Shown piece by piece: positions 1-11,490 of a stretch of 64,000 nt of DNA (position 1 is its first letter; every line of letters begins with the position of its first letter). The translations under genes were made by a program, and so were the position numbers. The stretch spans positions 10,729,388-10,793,387 of the forward strand of contig CM034406.1 in NCBI GenBank assembly GCA_019925095.2, written 5' to 3'. The notes beneath the pieces were generated by a model. It had not been told where the DNA came from, searched no databases, and worked only from the letters and a program-made list of their open reading frames with translations. This stretch comes from Dendrolimus kikuchii. Taxonomy: Eukaryota > Arthropoda > Insecta > Lepidoptera > Lasiocampidae.

Positions 1-1215
1 TAGATGACTTAACAATAACTACCCATCTCTATACCACACTTAGAGCGCGTTCCTTTTGTAGCTCACAACGCCCAAAATGCACCGTCAGGCGCGACTTCCA
101 AATCAACCAATGACAATTGTGAATTTCGTCATTAATGACATCAACGTTCCATAATCCGTTCCACAAGAGTTTATGATTGTGACGCAAGCAAGTGAAACGC
201 CAAAAATCGCGGTCGTGAACGTAGTCGTTGTGAGTCTCATGTGGAAAGTAACCAATGATTCAGATTTCAAAGGTCAGTGAGTCAGTCGCATTGAAAGATG
301 AACATTTACTATAGAAAAATTGTCAAAAAACATCGGTCAGTTTAAATGAGATGAGAGAACATGGATATTTTATTCAACAGCAGCGACCCTTGCAGATGTA
401 CCTATATACTTTAACGAGCATGTCGATAACTACTATTTCACTTCTTACAACTCCCTGACTTGCTTTTTAGCATGTTTTTTCATTGTACAGATATTAAAAT
501 CATAATAAAACAAAATACAAATCAGTCATGATAATTACTATATAACAGTCACAAAAAATCTAAAAATTACTAAAGTGAGAGTAATTATTCCTATTTACAT
601 ATGTATTACATAAATTCACAAATGTTCTTTAACGAAATTGAAGTAAATATCAGTAGACTGGAATATTTGGGTTGGTCTTTTGTTATTCAAAACATAGTAA
701 CATAATTCATAGTAAAGTTTTATTCGGGGACAATAAGTTTCATAGCTCCCTAACTATCCACCCGACAATTCTAGAATAATGAAGATATCCTTTGCTAGGT
801 CACCGACTTAAGGGCCAATAAGTAATTCTGGAACGAGATAAGTAGCGCCCTTGTGTACCCAAAATGTTCCTAGAAATGTCGAACAATGGCCAGCCTTAAG
901 CTGGAGGGTTCAATTCGTATAGCCCTTGTATCTATTAGGGCTGTAAATTTAACGAGCCTTTATTAGCGATAGTCTCGAGTTTGTTGAAAGCTAGTTTGAT
1001 TATGAGTTGTCTACAAGTCATTCAAGAATCGATTTCTTAATTTGAATCCTTTTTTATTATCCACTCATATAAAAATAATACTGGTCCATAAATTTCAATT
1101 TTGTAAAAATTTTCAAAAATATTGACATCAATTTCAATGTATTTTGGAATGGTGATATCAAAAATCATAATAGTTTTTTCCTAGCAACTCTACTTTTAGA
1201 GATACATATTTACAT
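1..1215. other. unassigned AT-rich sequence
   Basis: I see no open frame above background, repeat terminus or RNA motif here. Composition is AT-rich and intron-like. Confidence 0.5.
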
Positions 1216-1218
1216 TTT

Positions 1219-1457
1219 TGACGGCCTCTGTGGTTGAGCGGGCTAAGCCTTTGCCGGTACCTCACTGCAACGCAGAGGTTCCGGGTTCGATTCCTGGTAT
1301 AGTAAATTTCGGAAAACGTATTTTCTCCGTTATTTACTATGGTCTGGGTGTCTGGGATCGGCCCCAGAGTAGTCCGTTGTATATTACCCATAACACAAGC
1401 GTAACTTGCTTAATTTGGGGATATACAATATGTGTGTCTGCCGATTATTAAAAAAAA
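1219..1457 (+). repeat. tRNA-derived SINE
   Basis: The 5' part has both internal RNA polymerase III promoter boxes. An A box TGGTTGAGCGG lies at 1231-1241 and a B box GGTTCGATTCC at 1284-1294, a perfect match to the tRNA B-box consensus with tRNA-like spacing. A ~150-bp tRNA-unrelated body follows and ends in a run of A at about 1450-1459, as expected for a retroposed SINE. The sequence does not fold to a complete tRNA 3' half with an acceptor stem, so I do not call it a tRNA gene. SINEs encode no protein and depend on a LINE reverse transcriptase. Confidence 0.75.
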
Positions 1458-1459
1458 AA

Positions 1460-2244
1460 CATACTTTTCGTGAGTTTTACTTCTCACATCTGTCGAGTCA
1501 CTCTTAGTTACAAACAAATACTTATTAATAAATTTCAAGTGTGTAGTATTGCACAACGAGAAAAAATATGTATACATTATTATATTGGTATTCAAATTGT
1601 ACTTTTGGATGCTATGAAGAAAGAATATAGAAATACTTCTCTTGTCCTGGGAAAAGTGAAATATGTACATAATATATTTTTTTGTGTAGATTTGAAAATT
1701 GAGTTTTAGGGCAATATATGTACAGTTTATACTAAATTCTTAAGTTTCATGTGCTTATAGGACTGTCGCGACAAAAAGATTCATTGGACTCGAAAAGTGT
1801 GGCCATCAAAATATTTACGTGTAATAAATGATACCTTTGTATGTAATAAATGATATTGGGTTGTGACCTTTAGGTTTTATTTTGTAGGGATAAGGACTCT
1901 AATGCATTTTGCATTGATTTTGCCATTGTACTTAGGGTCAAATTATATTATATAAAAAAAAACAATTTTTTAAGTCCCTTAACAAAGATGGTGGATGTTT
2001 GGCTTACTTATCAAACAAACTTTTAGAGTTAAGTGCACAAAACTTAAAAGTGGGTACATTAGATGGCTCACAGACTAGATAGACGCTTTATAAAATGTTA
2101 AAATTTGGCAAACTCATGAAAGCTCTTGAAAAGAGAACATGAAAATCATTACTTTTTGTAATTAAAATGATTTACTATTATTATATTATGCTAATAATAG
2201 TAAATAATTTTTTGATGAATAATTTAAACAATTTTGAATTACAG
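1460..2244. other. unassigned AT-rich sequence
   Basis: Nothing recognisable apart from short AT-rich open frames without coding character. Confidence 0.4.
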
Positions 2245-2400
2245 AAGGTAATGATTTTCATGTTGAAAAATTTAAGAGATCTAGCGTGTAACATGAGTAA
2301 GAAAGTTCACTATTTAGATTATCACGTGAAACAATTTCCAGAAAATCTTGGCGATATAGTGAGCGGTATGGTTAAAGATTTCGCAAGATTGTACGATTAA
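2245..2400 (+). CDS. candidate 3'-terminal coding exon of an unknown gene
   Basis: An acceptor-like TTTTGAATTACAG ends at 2244. The following 156 nt are open in one frame for 51 codons and end in TAA at 2398-2400. The predicted peptide starts KVMIFMLKNLRDLACNMSKK and ends GDIVSGMVKDFARLYD. It has a balanced amino-acid mix and lower AT content than its surroundings, which is what suggests coding. I do not recognise the family. No upstream partner exon with a good donor was found nearby, and the nearest AATAAA-like signal is at about 2661. It may be a real last exon, a pseudoexon or chance. Confirmation needs RNA evidence. Confidence 0.35.
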   Translation, partial: KVMIFMLKNLRDLACNMSKKVHYLDYHVKQFPENLGDIVSGMVKDFARLYD

Positions 2401-3355
2401 ATATAAAGTCAGACTAAGCACATTATTTATCCCTTATATTATATAACTCTATTGTACTTCATCAGAAAACAAAAATTATAAACAGAACATAGGGGGCTTG
2501 TCCCTAAACACCAAAATCTTCCGAAGTACATGCAGATAGGAATTTATTGTTCGTATGAATTATTGTGATACTTGTCAAAATAATATGTTCATTTATTTGT
2601 CTATTAATTAAAGTAGATCATGTGAAAATTATATATGAATTATTGTTATAAGAATAGTCAAAATAAATAAACATATATTATTATATCCGAGTATTTAAAT
2701 ATTATAAGTAAGAAAATACAAAATGTAGTCAAACGAAGTCTGAATATTGCTGTGGTGATTTATGCTTCTTATCTGGACAGTGCTTACATTATTGTCAAAA
2801 ATCCAATACTACATATTTAAAACTTAAATATAGCTAACATGATAATAAGTCTCTTTCATTTATTTATTAATGAAATAGATTCATCCACATCTTATCTATG
2901 TTATATTAATGAGACGAGCTTCAAAAACTCGAACCTGTTAGTGATTTAGTCATCCCTAATATAAAGGGATTGGCTAAAATAGTCGCAGTGAATACGACAC
3001 TAAAATTGGGCTTTAACTATCGATACAACTGTCATTTGCAGAATAATACCCATTTGAAATGCTCTGGGTATTTATTGTGTGATAACATTGTTTGTTTTGT
3101 GTACCATTTGAAAGTTGTTCAATATTTAAATTAAAAGTCGTCTACAGCAAAGTTATGAGATAAACAGAAAAGTTCATCATTGACATCTGTGTACCGTTAA
3201 ACATTTTCGCATTAAAAATAAAAAAATTTGAACCGTCCTATCTTTACCTTTAAAAATCCTTCTTATTTCATTCTTTAGACATTTCATTTTTAGATATACA
3301 TGGAAGAAGAATAAAAGAAAATTTTAAGATTTTTACTTATTTAAGATATTTATTA
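2401..3355. other. unassigned AT-rich sequence
   Basis: No gene, repeat terminus or RNA feature that I can support. Confidence 0.4.
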
Positions 3356-3705
3356 AACGTAAAAAAGCTGAGAGAACAACGCCATGTGGCGCCCTCTAGT
3401 CATGTAGAAGTATGGACGATTCTCACAGGTAACATTTTTACTGGGCGATTGTCATTCCTAGTATTATTCCATAGAAAACACCTTCTAAATGACATTCTTA
3501 CATCCAGTAGTTTAGAAGTACTTGTATAAATCATGAATAGATATATGTATATATATATATACATACACACATATATACAGAGATGCAAATATAGGCAGAT
3601 GGATGGAGCTAACGATTTTATTTGGGTTCCCTTTTCGGAAAAATAGTTATTATAAGCGAATAAAATGTCAAAGAGTATTGTTAAAGTTTTATTTCGTTTT
3701 ATATG
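3356..3705 (+). repeat. old relative of the palindromic element and its left flank
   Basis: The segment GCGCCCTCTAGTCATGTAG at about 3391-3409 recurs as CGCCATCTAGTCATGTAG near 48983-49001. AGTATTGTTAAAGTTTTATTT near 3675-3695 recurs inside the arms of the 49 kb palindromic element. Between them lies an AT microsatellite (about 3541-3580). This looks like a degraded, incomplete copy. Confidence 0.4.
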
Positions 3706-3714
3706 CATCGGAAC

Positions 3715-4064
3715 AAGTACAAAAAAATATACATTTTATTACATAAAATTTGCTATCCATCGGTGAAAACATCACTTCGGAATAAGATTTTTTTTAAACT
3801 GGCCATTTTAAATAATTTACACAAAAATTCCTGCGGGATTCCCGGGATAGAAAGTAGCGCAAATTTTAAATCTAAGAATTTTCTGTCTATCAACGAAAAC
3901 CGCATTGAAATCGGCTCAGCAGTTTTCACGTGAATCCTGAATAAACAGACAAGAAATCTAAATAAAAATGTAGTGTTCTCCATCATTTATATGGTCTATT
4001 TTAGATTTTATTAATAGCTTTAATGGACAGACACGGCATGATTAGAATTTTATAATATTATAGA
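3715..4064 (-). mobile_element. Helitron-like element, family A (5' part)
   Basis: On the minus strand the 5' end reads A|TCTATAATATTATAAAATTC, with the host A at 4065. Helitrons insert between A and T and begin with TC. The interior has the family landmarks GACACGGC (reverse complement), GAAATCGGC and CAGACAAGAAATC, also found at 11982, 18991, 31330, 34222, 37983 and 45600. No protein is encoded. The 3' CTAG terminus is missing. Confidence 0.6.
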
Positions 4065-4094
4065 TAGATTGAAATGGCTGGGAGGTAAAATAAA

Positions 4095-4129
4095 TTTTAT
4101 TTAAACCGTTAAAACGTAGTTTTATAATC
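4095..4129 (+). repeat. fragment of palindromic-element terminus
   Basis: ACCGTTAAAACGTAGTTTTAT at about 4107-4127 matches the outer end of the arms of the element at 49112-49756. Only the terminal ~25 bp are present and no tail follows. Confidence 0.5.
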
Positions 4130-4194
4130 AGACAGAATGACCACCCAGATAAAGTGGTTATCTTTATCTAAGGATATATGCAACACTAGGAGAA

Positions 4195-4500
4195 ATGCCA
4201 ACATGTTGTCAGCCTCTTGGATTGAATAGGGGAAATGGGATAGGGGGGATGAGGTCCGTCTGGGCTCGATGTGAATGCGAGCCCACAGCTCTTACAAGGG
4301 ACGTCCGAGGATCGGCCAGGTTTTTTAGTGAGTATCCCCAACCGTGGCGTGGCAAGAACATTCCTGCGGGGGTGCTAGTGCCACGCTGAAGAGGTGAATC
4401 CCACATACCGGCCGAGATTCCCCTCGCGGCTGATGATAAAAAAGGGAGGATGAGGTAGAAGGAAGGGAAAATGGGCTGCCGGAACTCTCTTTGCACTAAA
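4195..4500 (+). repeat. LINE 3'-end-like repeat (R1-like 3' region)
   Basis: The central part, including GTGAGTATCCCCAAC at about 4327-4341 and CCTGCGGGGGTGCTAGTG, matches the minus strand of 55940-56110, which lies downstream of an R1-like ORF2 remnant. The start (GTTGTCAGCCT) and end (GCCGGAACTCTC) match the repeat at 32525-32770. The open frames across it are incidental. I read it as a composite non-autonomous copy or 3' untranslated region. Confidence 0.5.
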
Positions 4501-5286
4501 CACGATTAGCTTAAAGCTAACTGTTCTATGTCCTATCTACTATATCTGTAATAATCAAAGAATAAGCCATCTAAAATTACGGAACCTGAAATAGGAAATG
4601 TAGCAAAGCTTACTACTATTAAAGGAATAGCAATATCAAACAACAAGGCACCTAAAGAAAATTGAGAATACAAAATGCCCGGCGATTCCGTCCTACGAAT
4701 TTTACAAGAATATTATGTTGAAAAAAATCTTGATGAGATATGAGATGGTTGACATTTTTCCTTCGGCGTCGTCACGTCCCGACGACGGGTGCCTCCGACT
4801 TGTATTGTGACCGGCGTGAATAGGCGTGCCTGGCCTGACGTACAAATGTCCATGAATTATGATAGTCCGGGGACATGCCCTATTGTGATCGACAGTGTAT
4901 TTACGTGTTGTAAGCATATTTGTTTGGCACGATGTAAACATATCAATCAATTGGACTGCTGAGTTATAAAATATTGCACGGTATCCATTCGTGTTTGTTT
5001 GTGTGGGATTTGGACTTTGTATTCGCATATTATTAATCTTACAAGATATTGAAATGTCTGTATTCTTAGTGCGGGATTTATATAAACACGTAGAATTTTG
5101 AGTACTATTTTATTTGACTTTTGAACGAAGAATACCGAACTAAAATATAATTAATTGTAAGTAATGATACTCGCACAATAATTAGCCGCTCTAGAGAGCT
5201 ACTATGATATGTGCATCTGACCAAAGTAGAAGTTAGAATGATCTTTCGTCATTAGTGTCACATCGCCCGCTCATATTTATGTCTGA
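4501..5286. other. unassigned sequence
   Basis: A moderately GC-rich patch at about 4750-4990 has an open frame on the minus strand but no recognisable domain. Confidence 0.35.
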
Positions 5287-5299
5287 TTAGTAAACACAA

Positions 5300-5470
5300 C
5301 TAACCGCAAATATTACAATAGTACCACTACTTGGAACAAATGTTACTAACAATCTGAATAAAGATAGAATTTCTGTTTTAATCTCTAAAAATTTTATTAA
5401 AATCCTTTGAGTCGTTTCGAAACCTATCCGAAACAAACTTTCAGACAAACAGACAAAACATCTAAATACC
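5300..5470 (-). repeat. decayed Lepidoptera-type interspersed repeat
   Basis: The segment TTTCAGACAAACAGACAAAACATCTAAA near 5436-5466, with an upstream AAAATCCTTTGAGTCGTTTCG, resembles the 'cagacagacag' ends of copies near 8150-8430 and 43090-43240. The small minus-strand open frame across it is a by-product. Confidence 0.4.
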
Positions 5471-5639
5471 ATTGTTTATGATTAAACATTGTATAAATGG
5501 TAGTTGTTACTTTAATTTTCACACTTCAATTTTATTAGTATAGAAGATTATCAAGGCCTGACTAAAATATTTGCGTCGAAATAAAATGACATAGGCCTAG
5601 GCAATATATTCTGGCATAATGTGAGTGATAATTATTATC

Positions 5640-5740
5640 CTAGCTTTATATTTCTGTTGTATTCGGAGCATCTACTTTGGAACCTGAGGTCCCCTTTCCC
5701 ATATTTCACACTTCTCCACTCGGTCAATTATAATTACATA
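5640..5740 (+). repeat. short repeat, copy 1 (pairs with 6660-6730)
   Basis: ATTCGGAGCATCTACTTTGG near 5656-5675 and the following GGTCCCCTTTCC recur with changes at about 6673-6712. The family is unknown. Confidence 0.45.
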
Positions 5741-6655
5741 ATAATCAATGAAAACAGGTTTCACTTAAATGTTGGCTTTTGTTTTGATCACATATAGCCA
5801 CTTTCATTTTATTTATTGGTGTAGATACAAAATGAGTATGACCGTAAGAAGAAATAGTTTATTTATAGTCAACTAGAAATATGGTCACCCCATGCCTTAT
5901 CATCTATTTGTATGAGACACGGCCAGTTCGCGCTGGCTTTTCAATGTTGGGAAAAATGTTGCAAGTTTTTTTGCGTCGTCAATTTAATTCGAGACACTCG
6001 GGAGAGTCGTTAGACCCTTTTTCGGGCACCTTAGTTTAAGTAATGTATTCCGAAGCTGCGTTAGGTATCGAATAATACTGTCGTTATTTTAAATCGATTG
6101 CGGGGTAAAGTAATCGCTTGAGGCGATTTATGGGTTTTTATATTAGGGATATCCCACCGATGATGTAATCTGTAAACCTAGATTAAATTTTTAGTGTTCC
6201 ACTACGAAGGTAAATCACTCATAGGCATAACTAACCACCCACCCTTAGAACTGTTATTGATGGAACTTTTTAGAATGTATTTTTTCAAATTTAAATTTTT
6301 ATGTAATATATTATATTTATATTTATGTCACTTGAAAGGAAAAATTTCAGAGAGCAAGTAAAAATATATATGTTTTACACAGAAGCGAATTTTATTTACG
6401 TTTCGCTATTAAATACATATTATATAAAATAATTCATAACAGTTATATTCTGTTTTCTACATCCAATACTTACCGGATCATGCACCAAAAGTTAAGTGGA
6501 TGTTTTAGCAATAAATTAAACAATATTTATCCTGTTTTAAAAAACATCTTTCTCTGTAAATATGACATATGCTGTAGACATATACTAAAGAACGAAATAT
6601 CTCTAGTGTTTCTGTTATTTAATTTCGGAATCCTACAAATAGCAACATCATCCTC
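5741..6655. other. unassigned AT-rich sequence
   Basis: No supported gene or terminus. Short open frames here have no coding character. Confidence 0.4.
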
Positions 6656-6659
6656 GCCT

Positions 6660-6735
6660 TGAATCTCGGTTGAATTCGGAGCGTCTGCCTTGGGGGTTGG
6701 GGTCCGCTTCCTTTTTCTACAGTTCGCAAGGTTTT
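6660..6735 (+). repeat. short repeat, copy 2 (pairs with 5640-5740)
   Basis: ATTCGGAGCGTCTGCCTTGG and GGTCCGCTTCC repeat the order seen in copy 1 about 1 kb upstream. Confidence 0.45.
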
Positions 6736-7400
6736 CGGAATCTCTTATTGTGAGAACATTGGGATGCATATTATCTTTCACGTTATTAAGTCCACATATC
6801 TTGGGCATATTCTGTCTGCTGATAATCCTAAGAAATATTCAATCAAAAATACTCTTCATCTTAAAATATACTCAAGAGATCTTGTTAAAAACAATTTTTG
6901 TTGATAGTATATTTTAAGGTTATCATGTGTCCAATGTTTCGGAGTATTCCATATCATACATACCTCGCAAATTAGATTGTTTATTATTAAATTAATTTTG
7001 TTTGCACAATGTGTGTGGTTATTGGCAAATAAACGTTTTCATTTTTTTGTATCTGTTTCTTTTATCGGAAATCTTTATTCCAATTGTATTTTCTACTTAT
7101 TGTAATTGTCTTCCTTGCGTTGATGGCATTTACGAGCGCATTACGGAAGCAACTGTGATCTTATTTTGAAGGCATTTTGGACGTGCTAATGGTTTCTTCT
7201 ATAAATATGTTGGTACAAATTTTCTTTTTTTCTTTTCTTTCATCTTATTCTAATCATTTAGGAAAATTGTACAAATAGTAGACGTTTAGTATTACAATTA
7301 GGGTTCCGTACCTATTTTCATAAAATGAAACATTAAGGCTGTTTGTTCGTCCTAGAAATGTAAGTATAGGTACCATGGGTATTTTTTTCATTAGAAGAGG
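6736..7400. other. unassigned sequence
   Basis: Nothing recognisable beyond short AT-rich runs. Confidence 0.35.
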
Positions 7401-7640
7401 ATAGAATTGTCGACGGAAAATTGTATGTATAATTCATAATTCCTCCGCTTAGGGATATAAAAATAAGTAGAAATAAATCTAAATTTATAGATAACTAGAG
7501 TTTACCCCGATCGCAAACTATCTCATCTCTCGGTATGAAAAGTATCTATGTCCATTTTCGGTATTCAGACAGACGGATCGAGTTACTATCGATTTTTTTT
7601 ATAGATTATGAAATATTATATATAGATATAATATTTCAAA
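7400..7640 (+). repeat. decayed interspersed repeat ('cagacagacgga' type)
   Basis: It contains ACTATCTCATCTCTCGGTATG, AGTATCTATGTCC and CAGACAGACGGATCGAGTTAC, in the same order as the copies at 8100-8440 and 43090-43240, and ends near an AATATTATA motif. Confidence 0.45.
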
Positions 7641-7749
7641 TATAAACTTGAGAAATGATTGGTTTCCCATACAAACTTTTATTTCCTATTTCAACCCGTT
7701 TTAGTTTTATTTATATATCCCCCGTCTATCTCTCTGTAAACTAGATAAA

Positions 7750-8060
7750 CGACCAAAACTACAAAAACCATGTAAACCACCAAAATTACCTAAATAACCA
7801 AAACTACTAAAAGTACCAACGAAAACTACCACAACTACAAACCAAAACTACCAAAACTATCAAAATTACCAAAACTACAAAATAACCAAAACTACCAAAA
7901 ACAACCAAAACTACCAAAACTACCACAACTACCAAAAACTACCACAACTACCAAAACTAGGTACCAAAACTACCAAAACTACCGAAACTACCGAAATGAC
8001 CAAAACTACCTAAACAACCAAATTACCAAAATAAACAAAATTACGAAAATGGCAAACCAC
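7750..8060. repeat. ACCAAAACT-type minisatellite
   Basis: About 300 bp of imperfect tandem copies of ACCAAAACT and ACCAAAACTACC with interspersed variants. No open frame runs through it. One strand is almost free of G, so the region is strongly strand-asymmetric. Confidence 0.85.
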
Positions 8061-8084
8061 AAATAAAAAACCTATCATATTTTC

Positions 8085-8308
8085 TGGGATAACCTTTACA
8101 TAAATCTCTCCTAAAATCTATTCCATAATCCGGGATGAAAAGTATCCCTTGTCCACCCTCAGTATAAAATTTACATATACCGAATTTCAGTCAAATCCGT
8201 CTATTAGTTTTTTCGTAAAAGCATAACAAACAGAAAGACAAATATATTTTTATCCCGGAAACTATCCCATTTTTCGGGATAAAAACTATCCTATGGTTAT
8301 CCTCGGCA

Positions 8309-8339
<31 letters not shown>

Positions 8340-8440
8340 TGTATACTGAGTTTCAGCCTAATCGGTCCAGTAGTTTTCCGTAAAAACGGAACAGCAGACA
8401 GACAGAGTTACTTTCACATTTATAATATTATAAGGGATGT
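8085..8440 (+). repeat. Lepidoptera-type interspersed repeat with (AT)n insertion
   Basis: Two partial copies of the same unit (CCGGGATGAAAAGTATCCC near 8138 and TCGGGATAAAAACTATCCT near 8275) are followed by (AT)n at 8318-8340. The tail then reads GGTCCAGTAGTTTTCCGTAAA, CAGACAGACAGAGTTAC and finally ATTTATAATATTATAAGGGAT at about 8418-8438. The order matches copies at 7400, 23260 and 43090. Confidence 0.5.
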
Positions 8441-8721
8441 GGCAGATAGCTGGCAATAGAAAGCGTACCCAGACAGCTGGCTGTATTGCCATTCTGTATG
8501 ACAATGCTAATTTGCTGGGCGAAATATGATCCAGAAACATAAGAATTCTTTTTTAGGCTTATGATAAAAATAAAGAAATACATATGTGTTTCAGGATTAC
8601 AATTAAGCAAGCAAAAATGAAACGGTCGGCAAAGTTGCGGGTAATAGTTAGTTGTGTATAAATAGAGAATTATATTATTATTATATTATATCATTGTCTA
8701 ATATAATGTTTATAATTACAG

Positions 8722-8751
8722 GTTGTTCCAAGTTCAAGTGGAGAATCAAAG
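8722..8751 (+). CDS. candidate 30-nt microexon (VVPSSSGESK)
   Basis: A pyrimidine-poor but well-formed acceptor TATAATTACAG ends at 8721, and a strong donor GTAAGTAA begins at 8752. The 30 nt between are GC-richer than the flanks. In one phase they encode VVPSSSGESK, a serine-rich 10-residue segment, and the length is divisible by three, so skipping would preserve frame. This is the pattern of a cassette microexon in a large intron of a plus-strand host gene. I do not know the gene. Chance occurrence of both splice signals cannot be excluded. Confidence 0.4.
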
Positions 8752-9690
8752 GTAAGTAAAATTAATTAATAGAAACAATAACAAGCAGAATAGCTTTATA
8801 TTTGGAACAGAAGGCTTTAATATCGTAATTAGGACGTAAATAGATTGAAATAATAATACTCACTCAATCATTTACTTGAACGATTACTTGCTAGACACAT
8901 TGAAATAGTCCCGGTAATTTCAAATGTTCATAACAAATAATGCTTACTGATGACGACAGAATTCATTGGATCCACGACTCGGTCGGTGTTACCTGCGAAA
9001 TAAAAGAATTCAGTAAAATACATATAAATCAGTTAATATATAATATATACATTTATAAAAAGGTAGAATATTGAGTATTTAGAAACTAACCAGTATGATT
9101 TTTTTTGTTGTTAAAAAATAATAGTTAATTGAGTGCATAGAGAACAACTGAACGCACATACTTCACTCGGGATTGACCCGAGGAAGTTGCCCGCGACTGT
9201 CACCCGTGACACGTGTTCTCTATTCGAATTCTCTCCCGTGTTCAACGACTTAACTTTTTAAATCTCAAAAAATTTTGGTTTTATTCTCCTTTTCACGATT
9301 GAAAGTTGTGTCCGTTACAGTTATATAAAAAAAATATCTCACAACCGCAAAACCTAATGAACTAATAAATGAAAAAAGATCAAACATCACATTGTAACAG
9401 AATATATTTAATAGAAGTTGAAACTGAAAATCCTCGTTGCGTCAGCTCTTGACGCAGTATAAGGCTGAGTTATAGCAATATGTGAAATTTACGTATAGGT
9501 ACTTGAAACTTTAGGGCTTTGGTCGCGTAATTTGTTCCATATTATGTGAGAACTGGAACCATTTTTAGCAAAAAGTATAACATCGTGTTTATTTTCAAGG
9601 CTTGCAGCGTCTGTAAAGAAGTTTATGAAATCACTATAAATTAAATAGTCCAAGTAATAAATTCACTTTCTCATTGAAAATATCAAATGA
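8752..9690. other. unassigned sequence
   Basis: No supported gene. ATAGAGAACA near 9137 and its inverted copy TGTTCTCTAT near 9214 flank a GC-richer stretch with CACTCGGGATTGACCCGAGG, a small palindrome. Meaning unknown. Confidence 0.35.
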
Positions 9691-9694
9691 GTGT

Positions 9695-9910
9695 ATATTA
9701 GGCCAGGATGTTGCTCCGACAACATGAAAATGGCTCAAGGAGCCGCAAGGGTTATCCGGAAGTATCTTTGGTTCCTGAGAATATGACATTACGGCGTTGC
9801 GATGGAACACCGGGGTGGTTTAGTTGGTACGTTCGAGCATGTCATCGGGAGTTCAACACTACCTTTCTGCTATACCTGGGCGGTAAGGTGTACATTGCGG
9901 GTTAGAAATT
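9695..9910 (+). repeat. unknown repeat, copy 1 (pairs with 11225-11490)
   Basis: Segments such as GGAGCCGCAAGGGTTATCCGG and GAAGTATCTTTGGTTCCTGA share order and partial identity with the minus strand of 11225-11490. The 65-codon open frame has no recognisable domain. Confidence 0.4.
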
Positions 9911-10084
9911 GTTAAAAAGGACTTTGCGCCGAGCTGTTGGGTTAACAACGTATACCTACAGGCTTATTCAGCTCGTTGATAGCCAACACCGACCGGTCCA
10001 ACAGGGTAGTGTCGGTTTTTGGTACACACATTAAAGGATCTTGGAATACTCCGCTAACAGTGTTCGTACATCGGCTTCTAGTAA

Positions 10085-10195
10085 AAATGTTATATTTTGT
10101 CTACGTTTGCATGTAGGCAAACCGGCAGACAGCCGACCTGATAGTAAGTAGTTATCATCACCCATGTACAAATACAACACTAAGGAAGTAGACCT
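10085..10195 (+). repeat. degraded CAGACGG-type repeat
   Basis: GCAGACAGCCGACCTGATAG near 10122 followed by TAGTTATCATCACCCAT resembles the start of the seven-copy repeat family (for example 48398). Only the first ~100 bp are present. Confidence 0.4.
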
Positions 10196-10199
10196 GTTC

Positions 10200-11220
10200 G
10201 TCGTCGTATCGTCGAAACATTGAATGTCTGTTTATGTACTTTTTTAATACAATTTTGGGTATGTTGTAGCAGTCGGGATACATTGTTGCAGATAGTTCAT
10301 TCATCATTCAAAAAATGTTATATAATATAAAAATGTAATTACGTCGCCATTTTTCTTCAAATAAAGTTTTTTCTTTCTTTCTTTTTTCATCAAAGAACAA
10401 TCGCCATCTACAGTGAACGACTGCTAATGTCGATAAATTGTGTGTGGTTGAACTCATAATCACCGGTGAGTGGTGCGTTAGTAGAATGGCAGCGTAGGCA
10501 CAAAAAAAAAACAGTTTATCAGAGCGCTCGCCCTTGTATAGACTATAGAACATACTCAGAACGTAAATGTCTTTTTTATGGCTTGGAGGTTCTACACTAT
10601 TTCCAAGCGTTTATTTTACTTTTGACGTTTGCACGTCTATTAAGATTCATATTTGTTGACACAAAACCCACATAAACAAATTACATAATTGTCGTACTTT
10701 ATTGTTGTGGGTGACGTTATAATAGTGATGTTCTGTGAGTCATGTAACGCGCAGACTATATTAAACTATCCACACAACACGTCAATTAATCGAAAGTAAT
10801 CGATTTGAATATAAAAAACATTCTACTTTAAAGAAAAATAATAGCGCAATTATTATAAGTGCCGTTTTAAATGGCTTATTTAATAATAATTTAATATATG
10901 TAAAATATGTTCATTGAAATGTGGTTATATTTATTACACGATATAGTATTTTTACCAAAAATATATAGATAAATTAAATTGACTAAAACTTATTTATAAA
11001 CGGAGTCAATTTTAATATATTAATCGAGTCCATAACGCATTAGAACATTACTAATTGATATGTCATCGAGCTGTCAAAAGTAAAATTGGAAAGGATATAT
11101 ATAGTAAGTTTAGGATTATCGATAATTCGAACGGTATGAAGCTGTAAATATATTACCGCGGTTGCATAAATTTCTACATCTATCTCTGTAAAACGGCCAA
11201 TTCAGTACGATTAATATACA
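10200..11220. other. unassigned AT-rich sequence
   Basis: Short frames at 10308-10675 lack coding character. The rest is AT-rich and featureless to me. Confidence 0.4.
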
Positions 11221-11224
11221 ATGT

Positions 11225-11490
11225 CTAAACAATGACCCTTGGGGTTCAGCACTTTGGTGCTTGCTGGTTCAACTTTCTTTTTGGTGCGAGGTGTAATTAA
11301 TCATGGACACCCTACCACCCGGAGACAGTGGAAGGTTGTGCTGAATTACCAATAGCATGCGTGACCATCCTATCGAGGTGGTTTAGTTTATGTAACCGAA
11401 GCTATTAACTTGACTACCGAAGGTACTTCCGATAACCATAACGGTGTCGGCTCATTAAGCTCCTCAGACAGATGTGGTGTTGCGCCCTCT
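11225..11490 (-). repeat. unknown repeat, copy 2 (pairs with 9695-9910)
   Basis: The reverse complement contains GGAGCTTAATGAGCCGACAC then TATCGGAAGTACCTTCGGTA, in the same order as copy 1. The family is not identified. Confidence 0.4.

Noticed and set aside
1231..1294. A tRNA gene
   Set aside because: The A and B boxes fit, but the acceptor stem and 3' half do not fold. The poly(A)-ended body makes it a SINE.
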